46,202 nt of DNA from Companilactobacillus kimchii DSM 13961 = JCM 10707 (GCF_001435445.1 NZ_AZDH01000013.1:1-46202), one strand, 5' to 3'. Positions 8,931 through 16,965 are shown, numbered from the stretch's first letter. Notes: generated from the letters alone by a model not told the origin. Numbers and translations: made by a program.

Positions 8931-9731
8931 ATGGATAATTTTATAAAAATGATTGACTATCTTAATACTCATCCTAAAAATGATTCGTACTCTAAAATAA
9001 TCATTTATTCTTTCAACAATTCCAATGAATTGGCCCATCTATCTATTACGGACATAGCAACCAATTGTTATGTATCAATTTCGACAGTGTCACGTTTTGC
9101 AAGGGTCTTTGATTTCAAATCATTTGCCGAATTCAAATCATACATAACAATTTATTCAAATATATCTCCAGATTTTTCATTTAGAATTAAAAATTCTGAT
9201 TTAGGTTTAATTAGAAATAATCCCAAACAATTTTTAATGAATTATAAGGAGAAAATCGATGCCTCTCTAACTGATGTTATTACAAACATTAATATCTCTA
9301 AAATTGACGAAGTACTTAGTATGATAAATTCACATGATAATGTTTATGTCTTTGGTTCAGAAAGTTCATATTCACTTTTAAATGAGATTCAACGCGGTCT
9401 ATTTATTTCGGGAAAATTAATTTTTTCAGGTAAAGAAACTAAAGATTTTGAGAGAATGGCTCTTAACCTAAAAAAGAATGATCTTGCGCTTGTTTTTTCA
9501 TCTTTTGGAACTTTCCTTTCTGATTCCCCACAAATTATTGATGAAATTCTTAAATCTGGTTGTGATAATATCTTTATAACTCAACATACAGAAAATATGA
9601 CCACTTCTTCATTTAAAAATATTTTAAATATTACTAAAGAAAACCACGTAGAAGCTGGTAATTATCCATTTCTATTTATATGTGAATTTCTTGTTCGGCG
9701 GTACTATTCACTGTTCCATAACAAAAAATAG
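8931..9731 (+). CDS. RpiR/MurR-family regulator of the beta-glucoside operon
   Basis: A 266-residue protein with an N-terminal RpiR helix-turn-helix (around LSITDIATNCYVSISTVSRF, residues 35-60) and a SIS domain (VYVFGSESSYSLLNEIQRG near residue 138). It is divergent from the EIIC gene across about 150 bp, the usual layout for a local regulator, and probably senses a phosphorylated sugar. An AAGGA ribosome site precedes the ATG and a TATAAT box lies at 8892-8897. Similarity to the other RpiR protein in this window is modest, so the two are separate lineages rather than a recent duplication. Confidence 0.85.
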   Translation: MDNFIKMIDYLNTHPKNDSYSKIIIYSFNNSNELAHLSITDIATNCYVSISTVSRFARVFDFKSFAEFKSYITIYSNISPDFSFRIKNSDLGLIRNNPKQFLMNYKEKIDASLTDVITNINISKIDEVLSMINSHDNVYVFGSESSYSLLNEIQRGLFISGKLIFSGKETKDFERMALNLKKNDLALVFSSFGTFLSDSPQIIDEILKSGCDNIFITQHTENMTTSSFKNILNITKENHVEAGNYPFLFICEFLVRRYYSLFHNKK

Positions 9732-9785
9732 TCTGAGATTTTATCCCTCAAAGATGATGGATAAAATTCCAGACTATTTTTTGTT
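9726..9785 (+). terminator. terminator after RpiR regulator
   Basis: A long interrupted stem, AAATAGTCTG paired with CAGACTATTT plus an inner TTTTATCC/GGATAAAA, followed by a T-run. The -35 of the next gene's promoter starts immediately after it. Confidence 0.85.
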
Positions 9786-9846
9786 GCATTTTTAAAAGAA
9801 AGAACTATAATCAAGTTTGTAAATTGATAGTGAGTACTCACTATCA
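9784..9846 (+). promoter_or_regulatory. promoter plus 20-bp palindromic operator, probably for TetR
   Basis: TTGCAT (9784-9789) and TATAAT (9806-9811) are 16 bp apart. Just downstream is the perfect palindrome GATAGTGAGTACTCACTATC at 9826-9845, extended by one further pair to 9825-9846. It lies between the -10 and the ribosome site, where a bound repressor would block transcription. The TetR protein encoded two genes along is the natural candidate; palindromes with this AGTGAGTACTCACT core are common for TetR regulators in lactobacilli. Confidence 0.75.
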
Positions 9847-9864
9847 TGCAAAGGAGAGGATATT

Positions 9865-10134
9865 ATGTTTACAACAATGTTTTGGATTCTAGCAATTTGG
9901 TTCATTATCAATGTAATTTGGATGTGGTTCGTAACTGATAATCAAAAACTTCAAAAGACTTTTGCTTGGATTAATGTAGTTGCCGTTATCGTTGGATTCT
10001 GGGTTTACTTCGGAGCCACCAAAGTTAGTGGCATCGATACTTGGTTCAATATCATGAATTACGCAAATATTGTCGTTGCCCTTGTTCAGTTCTACTTTGG
10101 TTACAGAAATAGCACTACTGTCAAACATGCCTAA
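9865..10134 (+). CDS. small membrane protein, three predicted membrane segments
   Basis: An 89-residue protein rich in aromatic residues, with hydrophobic segments at about 5-25, 34-52 and 62-80. I do not recognise a named family. The AAGGAGAGGA ribosome site and the well-formed promoter and operator in front make it a real gene. It is followed by a TetR regulator 76 bp on, so the pair probably forms an autoregulated unit in which the regulator controls this protein. TetR-linked small membrane proteins often take part in export or membrane stress, but no function can be assigned here. Confidence 0.75.
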   Translation: MFTTMFWILAIWFIINVIWMWFVTDNQKLQKTFAWINVVAVIVGFWVYFGATKVSGIDTWFNIMNYANIVVALVQFYFGYRNSTTVKHA

Positions 10135-10160
10135 AATCATTTCGAAGTTTTACCTCTTGT

Positions 10161-10184
10161 GTTCCATTTAGGATAGAATGGAAC
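10161..10184. repeat. inverted repeat between small membrane gene and tetR
   Basis: GTTCCATT (10161-10168) and AATGGAAC (10177-10184) form a perfect 8-bp stem with an 8-base loop, ending 26 bp before the tetR start. There is no T-run, so it is not a normal terminator. It could be an operator or an mRNA hairpin that sets the ratio of the two gene products. Confidence 0.55.
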
Positions 10185-10210
10185 TATCAATAAAAAATGA
10201 GGTATGGCAT

Positions 10211-10858
10211 ATGGACAATCAATTTGATATTTATCGTGAAGCAGAAAAAAATGAAAAACTAACACCAAAACAAAAATTGATTTTCCAATCAGCTATCGAC
10301 TTGTTCTCTAAACAAGGCTATGCCAATACTTCAACCAAAGAAATTTCCGAACATGCTGGTGTTTCTGAAGGAAGCATTTTTCGTAAGTTTAAAAATAAAG
10401 AAGAATTATTGATGGCAATTCTGACACCCTTGACTCATAAAATTCTACCCCAGGATTTAGATCAGTTTTCTCAAACTGCTTATCAGAATGGCACTCTTAA
10501 TTTAAAATATTTTTTAACAACTATGATCAATGATCGTATCTCACTCTTTAAATACAACCATAAAATAATGAAGATATTCCTGAACGAATTTATCTACGAT
10601 CAAGATATACACGACCGTTTGATTGAAAGCATTCCTAAAAAATCATTTAAACAGTTCAATCAGGTTCTGGATGAGTTAAAGCAAAAAAATTTATTGATTG
10701 ATTGGGACAATCTTGAAATTTTTCGATTCCTAGCCTCAAATATTTTAGGATACTTGATTCAACATTATATTATTGTGGACGAAAAGAAATGGGACGAGCC
10801 TTTGGAAATAGAACACGTCACAGAGTTTATCGTTAAAGGATTAACTCCAACAAAATAG
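10211..10858 (+). CDS. TetR/AcrR-family transcriptional regulator
   Basis: A 215-residue regulator. Residues about 15-65 form the TetR DNA-binding domain (KLIFQSAIDLFSKQGYANTS, then KEISEHAGVSEGSIFRKFKN). The C-terminal part is a variable helical ligand-binding domain. The frame is open from an ATG at 10178, but the ATG at 10211 has GAGG 8 bp upstream and is preferred. It likely represses the promoter at 9784-9846 and therefore its own operon; the inducing ligand is unknown. Confidence 0.87.
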   Translation: MDNQFDIYREAEKNEKLTPKQKLIFQSAIDLFSKQGYANTSTKEISEHAGVSEGSIFRKFKNKEELLMAILTPLTHKILPQDLDQFSQTAYQNGTLNLKYFLTTMINDRISLFKYNHKIMKIFLNEFIYDQDIHDRLIESIPKKSFKQFNQVLDELKQKNLLIDWDNLEIFRFLASNILGYLIQHYIIVDEKKWDEPLEIEHVTEFIVKGLTPTK

Positions 10859-10865
10859 TTTTCAA

Positions 10866-10915
10866 CAAAAAAAGTCGACGAATGAAATATTACTTTCATT
10901 CATCGACTTATTTGT
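10866..10915. terminator. bidirectional terminator between tetR and LysM gene
   Basis: AAGTCGA plus GAATGAAA pairs with TTTCATTC plus TCGACTT, with a T-rich run on both sides. It separates two convergent genes. Confidence 0.9.
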
Positions 10916-10932
10916 TTATTTAAGAATTATTC

Positions 10933-11634
10933 TTAAAGTACTTCAACTGATGCTGTTGTAACACCATATGAAGGAATTTGGTTATTTGGCATAGCAACGT
11001 CTAATTGGTTAGGGTTACTGTATGCAAATGTACCTGTATCATTAACTGTTCTGATCAATACTGTACCGTCAGAAAGTGTGATCTTAAGTGTTGTACCCTT
11101 AGGGAATACTGAAAGGTTAGCAGCAACACCGCTATAACCCATGTTTGAACCTAATACGGCTGGATCATAGAAACTGATCTTGAATGTACCTTGTGATGTA
11201 CCAGTTGTACTTGTGCTTGTTGTTTGTGTTTCAGAAGCACTTTGTGTAACTGCTTGAGTTTGTGTTTGTGTGTTTTCTTGTGTAGTACTTTGTGTTTGTG
11301 TAGTTGTCTCTTGGTTACTTGTTTGTTCAACATCTGTTTGTGGTGTTACCGTTTGTTGAGCATCTGTAGTTGATGCTGTTGTAGTAGCACCTGGCAATGT
11401 AACTGTTTCACCAGGGAAGATTAAGTCAAATCCGCCAACTTCACGGCCGTTTGCTTGTTCTAGTTCGGCGATTGTTACACCTGAGTTAGCAGCGATACTC
11501 TTGTATGTATCTCCTGCTTCAACTTGAACATGGTTACTGTCGAGTTGTACTGCAGCCTGAGCAGTTTGTGATGTTGCTGCAAGTGCTGTTAAAGCTGTTG
11601 TACTTACTAAAGCGATAGATAAAACTTTTTTCAT
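10933..11634 (-). CDS. secreted LysM protein with C-terminal double-psi beta-barrel
   Basis: A 233-residue exported protein. A signal peptide (about residues 1-28, ending AQAA) is followed by one LysM domain (about 34-80, with the typical GDTYKSIAANSGVTIAELEQ). Next comes a low-complexity Thr/Gln/Ser linker of about 65 residues, then a C-terminal domain (about 147-233) with VNDTGTFAYSNPNQLDVAM, like the RlpA/3D double-psi beta-barrel with its conserved aspartates. The protein probably binds peptidoglycan and may act as a muralytic or wall-associated factor. The linker is coded by imperfect CA-rich repeats, a likely site of length variation. It is monocistronic. Confidence 0.82.
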   Translation of the reverse strand: MKKVLSIALVSTTALTALAATSQTAQAAVQLDSNHVQVEAGDTYKSIAANSGVTIAELEQANGREVGGFDLIFPGETVTLPGATTTASTTDAQQTVTPQTDVEQTSNQETTTQTQSTTQENTQTQTQAVTQSASETQTTSTSTTGTSQGTFKISFYDPAVLGSNMGYSGVAANLSVFPKGTTLKITLSDGTVLIRTVNDTGTFAYSNPNQLDVAMPNNQIPSYGVTTASVEVL

Positions 11635-11879
11635 GAATTAATTACATCCTTATATTTAAAATTATTGTCTAGCCCTCATTTGCTATGTTGCATATACTAA
11701 CAGGTGTTTATTACACAATTACGTCTGTCAAATTACAAAAGCAGGCTTTTCTGTAATTTTAGTAACAATTCTGAAACAATAAGTCTAAATATCGTTGGTA
11801 TAATAAGATTTTACATTTTATGAATTTGAAAATAATTAAAACTTATTCTGAAAATATGAGAGTATTCTTATAATAATTA
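11635..11879. other. intergenic region with an imperfect hairpin upstream of the LysM gene
   Basis: This 245-bp gap holds the leader of the LysM gene. An imperfect hairpin pairs ATTACA (11732-11737) with TGTAAT (11752-11757) around an AAGC/GCTT core. On the minus strand it is followed by a -35-like TTGACA, but I cannot place a convincing -10. No ORF is visible. Confidence 0.4.
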
Positions 11880-13232
11880 TTAAACAAACAAGTCTAAAAT
11901 CATGACACAAATGATTCCAACGACTGATATCAAGGTCTCTAACACGGTCCAAGTCATTAAGGTTTCCTTAACTGTCAAATCAAAATACTCCTTAAACATC
12001 CAGAAACCAGCATCATTTACATGAGAAAAAGCTAATGATCCGGCACCAATTGCTAAAACCATTAAAGCGGGATTTACTCCAGCCGAAGTCATCAATGGTA
12101 AAACTAGCCCTGCAGCTGTCAATGATGCTACAGTTGCAGAACCTAAAGCAATACGTAATACAACCGCAATTAGCCATCCCAAAAGTAAAGGTGAAATATT
12201 AACGCCAGTAAATAATTTCATAACCGCATTACCGACGCCGCCATCAATCAAGACTTGTTTGAAGGCTCCACCACCACCAATTACAAGTAGTAACATGGCA
12301 ATCGATTTGATAGCATCTTCCAAACTCTTCATAATATCTGGTGTTTTGAATCTTCTTGCCCATCCCATTGTGTAAATTGCTAGGAGTAGAGAAATCGTCA
12401 TTGTAATGGCTGGTGTTCCGATAAAAGCAATGATTGAATCCAATTTATTCGGATTATCAGGAACTGAACCACCATCAACAACTAATTGATAAATGGTGGT
12501 GATAGCCATTAAAACTACAGGAAACAATGATGTTAAAACACTAATACCAAAACTGGGTGTATCCTCTAATTTAAAATTCTTTTGAGGTCCTAAGGCTGTC
12601 AAATTACCTTTACGACCAAAAGCATCCGGAACAATTTTTTGCGCTAATTTTGTATACAATGGACCTGCAACTACTACTGCTGGAATGGCCACAATAATTC
12701 CATAAAGTAATACTTGTCCTGCATTAGCACTCAAAACTGTACTAATAGCTGTTGGAGCTGGATGCGGTGGTAAAAATCCATGAGTAACCGACAAAGCTGC
12801 AGCCATTGGAATTTCTAAATAAAGAATTGAAACTCCTGCTTCCACGGCAATGGCGAAGACGATAGGAATTAATAAGACCATCCCTACTTCAAAGAACAAA
12901 GCGATTCCGATAATGAATGAAGCTAAAACAATTGCTAGTTGTAATTTCTTTTTACCGAACTTTTGAATCAAAGTATGCGAGATTCGGTAGGCACCTCCAG
13001 CATCAGCAACCAAACGACCAAGCATTGCACCGAATCCAAAGACAATCGAAAGTTCACCTAATTGTCCACCAATCCCATCTTGAATACTGGTTGCTATTTT
13101 GGTTAAGGGAATTCCTAAACCAATTCCTACTACTATAGAAGTAATTATTAATGAAAGAAACGTATTAAATTTTAATTTGATGATCAAGAACAGCAATAAT
13201 GCCACACCTAAAATCAATACCAAGAAAGCCAT
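11880..13232 (-). CDS. gntP: gluconate permease, GntP family (copy 2)
   Basis: A 450-residue GntP-family permease, collinear with the protein at 95-1447 and identical at the great majority of positions. Examples of differences are KFNTFLSLIITSIVVGIG in place of KLNTFVSLIITSIAVGVG near the N-terminus. The DNA differs at many third codon positions, so the duplication is not recent. The 5' leader, GGGGATTACAA, lies immediately beside the end of an IS605-like element, which separates this gene from gntK2. In copy 1 the equivalent gap is only 70 bp, so the insertion has split an ancestral gntK-gntP pair. Expression may now depend on readthrough from, or a promoter in, the element. Confidence 0.92.
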   Translation of the reverse strand: MAFLVLILGVALLLFLIIKLKFNTFLSLIITSIVVGIGLGIPLTKIATSIQDGIGGQLGELSIVFGFGAMLGRLVADAGGAYRISHTLIQKFGKKKLQLAIVLASFIIGIALFFEVGMVLLIPIVFAIAVEAGVSILYLEIPMAAALSVTHGFLPPHPAPTAISTVLSANAGQVLLYGIIVAIPAVVVAGPLYTKLAQKIVPDAFGRKGNLTALGPQKNFKLEDTPSFGISVLTSLFPVVLMAITTIYQLVVDGGSVPDNPNKLDSIIAFIGTPAITMTISLLLAIYTMGWARRFKTPDIMKSLEDAIKSIAMLLLVIGGGGAFKQVLIDGGVGNAVMKLFTGVNISPLLLGWLIAVVLRIALGSATVASLTAAGLVLPLMTSAGVNPALMVLAIGAGSLAFSHVNDAGFWMFKEYFDLTVKETLMTWTVLETLISVVGIICVMILDLFV

Positions 13233-13253
13233 TTGTAATCCCCTTTAAATTTT

Positions 13254-13345
13254 TGACGTGAACTACGTCGGTACTGAGGTACCGAGCTTCTAGGAACATT
13301 CCATACTTGCCGACTAGTATTTCAACTAGTCAGTAGAGGCTAGAA
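13254..13345 (-). ncRNA. candidate omega RNA / right end of the IS605-like element
   Basis: Downstream of tnpB on the same strand are three closely spaced stem-loops: GACTAGT/ACTAGTC (13312-13331), GGTAC/GTACC (13270-13283) and GACGT/ACGTC (13255-13269). TnpB proteins use an RNA made from the 3' end of tnpB and the right end, with the guide taken from flanking DNA. By that rule the guide here would be the gntP2 leader just below 13254. Transcription and exact limits are not shown. Confidence 0.5.
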
Positions 13346-14521
13346 CTATTTTACTAAGGCTTGTTCCAAGCCGATATTTAATATATTTTTACTTGCATTA
13401 ATATCTCTATCATGGTGAGTACTACAATTTGGACAATCCCATTCTCGAATATCCAATCCGTGTTTACCATCGTCATAACCACAGTTAGAACAGATTTGAC
13501 TAGTTTTGAATGGATTAACTATCAAAAGTTTTTTACCATACCATTCACACTTGTATTCAAGCATTAGTCTTAATGCTCTCCAAGATTGATTGGCAATGGC
13601 ACGTGATAATTTATGATTCTTAAGAAGATTTTTGGTTTTCAAATCTTCAATTACAATCATGTCATTATTTTCAACTAATTCACGAGTTATCTTATGGAGA
13701 TAGTCTTTCCTTTGATTAGCTATCTTTTCACTATATTTAGCTACCATGAGCTTAGCCTTCGTATAGTTGATGTATTGTTCTAAGGGCTTAGGATCAACCA
13801 ATCCAAATTCTTTCTTGTATTGAATGTCCTTCAAGGCCTGAGTACGTCTTCTAGCTAATCGTTTTTCCCAATAGTGCTTCTTTTTAGCCAATTTTTTATC
13901 AAATCGTATAGTCTTATATTTTCTACCGTTTGAACAAATGACTAGATCAGAAACACCCATATCAATTCCAACTGATTTACTAGTCTTAGGTAATTTCTTT
14001 AAGTCCTCGTCAACTGTTAAAATGGCGTAATACTTATTTGTCAACGATTTACGAATCGTAACGTACTTGATGATACTAGGAATTGATTTCTTATTCTTAT
14101 ATTTCATTACTCCAAGTTTAGGAAGCTTTATATAAGAACTATCAATGATCTCAACGTTGTTTTTAACAAACTTAGATTGATAACTTTGTTTGGGAAACTT
14201 CTTGCTTTTAAAACGAGGAAACTTACGCTTTTTACTAAAGAAACCCCTATATGCCTCAAATAAGTCTTTATTAGTGACCTGAAGACTGGTACTTTCAGCT
14301 TTCTTTAACCAGATATGTTCTCTTTTAAAGGCAGTTAGAATATAGTTCAAATCAAAAGCTTTTAAAGCTTTCAAATCTGGATTATTTTCGTGACGTTTAA
14401 TCATCATATCTAGCATATTGTTCCAAACGAAACGATTGGCTCCAAAATTGAGGTCAATCAATTCTTTTTGATAGTCATTAGGATAAATCCTTAACTTTAA
14501 TCCTTTTAAAACCATACACAT
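13346..14521 (-). CDS. tnpB: TnpB, RNA-guided nuclease of IS605-type element
   Basis: A 391-residue TnpB with every active-site element present. The RuvC residues are D187 (VGIDMGVSDL), E292 (IVIEDLKTKN) and D373 (HHDRDINASKN). The zinc ribbon is C344/C347 and C363/C366. The frame is open back to 14620, but AAAGGGG lies 5 bp before the ATG at 14521 (an ATG two codons on is an alternative), and homology begins at MVLKGLKLRIYPN. The coding frame is intact while its partner tnpA is broken. It may therefore persist as a homing-type nuclease that maintains the element. A LexA-box-like site lies about 70 bp upstream. Confidence 0.92.
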   Translation of the reverse strand: MCMVLKGLKLRIYPNDYQKELIDLNFGANRFVWNNMLDMMIKRHENNPDLKALKAFDLNYILTAFKREHIWLKKAESTSLQVTNKDLFEAYRGFFSKKRKFPRFKSKKFPKQSYQSKFVKNNVEIIDSSYIKLPKLGVMKYKNKKSIPSIIKYVTIRKSLTNKYYAILTVDEDLKKLPKTSKSVGIDMGVSDLVICSNGRKYKTIRFDKKLAKKKHYWEKRLARRRTQALKDIQYKKEFGLVDPKPLEQYINYTKAKLMVAKYSEKIANQRKDYLHKITRELVENNDMIVIEDLKTKNLLKNHKLSRAIANQSWRALRLMLEYKCEWYGKKLLIVNPFKTSQICSNCGYDDGKHGLDIREWDCPNCSTHHDRDINASKNILNIGLEQALVK

Positions 14522-14590
14522 TAGAACCCCTTTCCCATTAAATGCAACATAATAATAGCATCTTGGGAAACATATGCGATAGCAAAAGCA

Positions 14591-14604
14591 AGAACTAATG
14601 TTCG
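14591..14604 (-). promoter_or_regulatory. LexA/DinR-box-like palindrome upstream of tnpB
   Basis: On the minus strand the site reads CGAACATTAGTTCT, matching the Gram-positive SOS box core GAAC-N4-GTTC exactly. It lies 70 bp upstream of the tnpB start. It may instead be part of a transposon hairpin, as AGC/GCT pairs flank it imperfectly. Confidence 0.35.
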
Positions 14605-14697
14605 CTACTTTGATCCTCATTTTGTTTAAATTATTGAGCCTTGAAAAGAATTCTTTATTACTGAATAAAAATTGGAATTAATGAAGGGACCCCCCTA

Positions 14698-15000
14698 GAG
14701 CCATATGCAATAAAGAAGATGTTACGATTCAAAAACATAGAAGTTATATCTAATCATATCCATATAATTATGGGTTTCTCCCAGATAAAACACCAACAAA
14801 TACCGTAAAAAATCTAAAGGGAATATCGGTTAGAGAATGATTCAAGAAATGCCCGGAAACAAAATCACAATTATGGGGTGGTCATCTTTGGTCCCCAAAT
14901 TATTTTATGAGTACCATTAGGAAATATATCAGAAAAAATTGTAATAGAGTACGTGAACCAACAATTAACAAAATATAATAATGGTCGTCCAAGACATTGA
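14698..15000 (+). pseudogene. tnpA: degenerate tnpA (IS200/IS605 HUH transposase)
   Basis: Fragments of a Y1 HUH transposase can be read in three frames. The first is IEVISNHIHIIMGFS, containing the HUH histidines, at about 14737-14781. After a frameshift near 14775 comes NTVKNLKGISVRE, then a TGA stop at 14838-14840, then SQLWGGHLWSPNYFMST. After a second frameshift near 14920 comes SEKIVIEYVNQQLTKYNNG, with the candidate catalytic tyrosine, ending at TGA 14998-15000. The normal N-terminal 50 or so residues are not recognisable. It is divergent from tnpB, as in IS605. Two frameshifts and a stop make it clearly non-functional. Confidence 0.82.
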
Positions 15001-15076
15001 TTCATCACGGCAATAAATTACCGAATTTTCTCAATTGACGACCTTTATAAAAAATGCGTTATTAGCGCACTTTAGT

Positions 15077-16612
15077 TTATTTCATATGTTTCTTTTGAAA
15101 TTCTGCAATACTCTTATATTCAGGTTCCAAAACTTGTGACAAACGAAGCCAAATTGGTAAGAGTTCACGATAAACTTCAAAATTCTTTTCATTAGGTTTG
15201 TGAACGTCTGTAACACCGACCATACCCTTAACAGCAGATAAATCGTCGACATATCCTAAAGCATACATACCTAGTACGGCAGCTCCCAAACAGGAACTTT
15301 CAAAACTTTCAGGAATTGTAACATCTTGTTCAAAAATATCAGCCAGCATTTGTCTCCAAAGGGCTGAACGGGCAAACCCACCAGTAGCTTGAATACTCTT
15401 AGGCTTACCAGTCACTCTTTCAATCGTCAGCATAACAATGTAGAGATTATAAACGATTCCCTCCAAAGCAGCTCTAACCATGTGGGCACGAGTGTGCTTT
15501 CTAGTTAAACCGAAGAATGAACCACGTGCATAAGCATTCCAAATTGGGGCACGTTCTCCTCCCAAATAAGGATGGAACAACAAACCATCAGATCCGGCAG
15601 GAATCTTTTCAGCAATCTGTGTCAAAATATCATAGGTAGAAACTTGCATTTGTTCAGCAGTAATTTTTTCTGGAGCAAATAATTGATCTTTGACCCAGCG
15701 AAAAACAATTCCACCATTATTAACTGGTCCACCGACAACCCATTTATCTTTTGTCAGAGCGTAACAGAATAAATGTCCATCCGGATCAACGACTGGTTTA
15801 TCAACAACAACACGTACGGCACCACTTGTTCCAATTGTTACAGCTACGACACCAGGATCAATCGCATCGACACCCAAATTTGAAAGGACTCCATCACTGG
15901 CACCAAAAACGAATGGAATATTTTTAGAGATACCTAGCAACTTACCATATTTTGGATTAAGACCAGTAATTGTATCAGTTGGTTCAACTAATTCAGGTAA
16001 TTGATCAGTCGTAATGCCCAAAAGTTCCAAAGCTTGTGGTTCCCAGGCCAATTTAAAGATATTAAACATCCCAGTTGCGGAAGCAATTGAGTATTCCATC
16101 TTATAAACACCAAATAATCTGAAGAAAATATAAGTTTTTAAATCAATAAATTTCTTAGTTTGAGCAAATAACTCTGGCTTCTCATTCTTTATCCAAAGAA
16201 TTTTTGATAACGGAGCCATTGGATGGATCGGTGTTCCCGTTTTGGCGTAAATCTCGGCACCCAATCCATTTTCTTTCAATTCCTCACTATACTTAGCAGC
16301 TCGATTGTCTGCCCAAGTAATAGCACGAGTCAAAGGTTGGTCGTCTTTATCCATTAAAATCAAACTGTGCATTGCTGATGAGAAAGAAATTCCCTTCAAT
16401 TCACCCCGCTTGATTTTTCCTTTACGAATAACTTGACCCAAAACCTCTACTACAGCATCAAAAATATCATCTGGATCTTCCTCCGCCATATCAGGGACAT
16501 CTTGGTATAATTGATAACCACTATTAGCGTATGCAATGACCTTTCCCTCCATGTCATATAAGACACTCTTTGTACTGGTCGTTCCAACATCAACGCCAAT
16601 CATATATTCCAT
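15077..16612 (-). CDS. gntK: gluconokinase, FGGY family (copy 2)
   Basis: A 511-residue FGGY kinase, collinear with the protein at 1518-3053 and identical over most of its length, including IGVDVGTTSTKS and GGFARSALWRQ. The frame is open from a GTG at 16627, but the ATG at 16612 has GAGGAG 8 bp upstream and gives the same N-terminus (MEYMIGVD) as copy 1. No gnd or regulator accompanies this copy; it would feed 6-phosphogluconate to the enzyme of the first locus. A weak TGCG/CGCA hairpin with a T-run follows the gene on the minus strand, next to the inserted IS605-like element. Confidence 0.92.
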   Translation of the reverse strand: MEYMIGVDVGTTSTKSVLYDMEGKVIAYANSGYQLYQDVPDMAEEDPDDIFDAVVEVLGQVIRKGKIKRGELKGISFSSAMHSLILMDKDDQPLTRAITWADNRAAKYSEELKENGLGAEIYAKTGTPIHPMAPLSKILWIKNEKPELFAQTKKFIDLKTYIFFRLFGVYKMEYSIASATGMFNIFKLAWEPQALELLGITTDQLPELVEPTDTITGLNPKYGKLLGISKNIPFVFGASDGVLSNLGVDAIDPGVVAVTIGTSGAVRVVVDKPVVDPDGHLFCYALTKDKWVVGGPVNNGGIVFRWVKDQLFAPEKITAEQMQVSTYDILTQIAEKIPAGSDGLLFHPYLGGERAPIWNAYARGSFFGLTRKHTRAHMVRAALEGIVYNLYIVMLTIERVTGKPKSIQATGGFARSALWRQMLADIFEQDVTIPESFESSCLGAAVLGMYALGYVDDLSAVKGMVGVTDVHKPNEKNFEVYRELLPIWLRLSQVLEPEYKSIAEFQKKHMK

Positions 16613-16737
16613 ATCTAAACTCCTCACGTGATTTTCTAGACTATTAATATTATTGCATATTTTTTAAATAATTTTTAGAAATCTTAACTGTAGTAGTATG
16701 ATATTTTGAAATCACGCGAAAAAAATGTACTTCTATT

Positions 16738-16820
16738 GCCGTCGTCCGCAAAAAATCTGTGAGCCGCTGGAACGTGGTGGACACGACTGAAGACTCACAG
16801 ATTTTTTACTACCGACTAGT
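16738..16820 (+). repeat. intergenic repeat, module A, copy A1 (deleted form)
   Basis: Starts GCCGTCGTCCGC and ends TACTACCGACTAGT. A perfect 14-bp inverted repeat, AAAAAATCTGTGAG (16750-16763) and CTCACAGATTTTTT (16794-16807), encloses CCGCTGGAACGTGGTGGACA. The same element recurs inverted at 24921-25025 and truncated at 32580-32641. The stem with flanking A and T runs could end transcription in both directions. Confidence 0.85.
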
Positions 16821-16908
16821 TTTCTTTTCCAATATTATCAAGTAAAACCGCAGTATTTTAAATTTTTTAACTCTATATAATCAAAAAAGAACCAAATTTA
16901 CAAAAATA

Positions 16909-16965
16909 AAAACATCTATTAATTTCACCACATAAAATTATGGTGTCCTTAATAGATGTTTTTTG
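16909..16965 (-). terminator. terminator of the acetyltransferase gene
   Basis: AACATCTATTAA (16911-16922) pairs with TTAATAGATGTT (16949-16960), with an inner CACCA/TGGTG stem and T-runs on both sides. Confidence 0.88.

Larger units (their letters stand above)
13254..15050. mobile_element. IS605-family element: intact tnpB, decayed divergent tnpA
   Basis: About 1.8 kb inserted between gntK2 and gntP2. It carries tnpB on the minus strand and the remains of a HUH transposase tnpA on the plus strand, the divergent IS605 layout. The tnpB-side end holds three tandem hairpins: 13255-13269, 13270-13283 and 13312-13331. The tnpA-side end has a small hairpin (CGG..CCG, near 15008-15024). There are no terminal inverted repeats or target duplication, as expected for this family. 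The exact ends are estimates. With tnpA broken the element cannot mobilise itself. Confidence 0.8.

Noticed and set aside
14522-14620. N-terminal extension of TnpB
   Set aside because: The frame is open, but the added residues have no TnpB similarity and the ribosome site lies before 14521.
16909-16965. Third copy of hairpin module C beside A1
   Set aside because: Its position fits, but the apical part (CACCA-N10-TGGTG) has none of the conserved ATTCAAG/TAAAGGATAYAT sequence, so it is an ordinary terminator.
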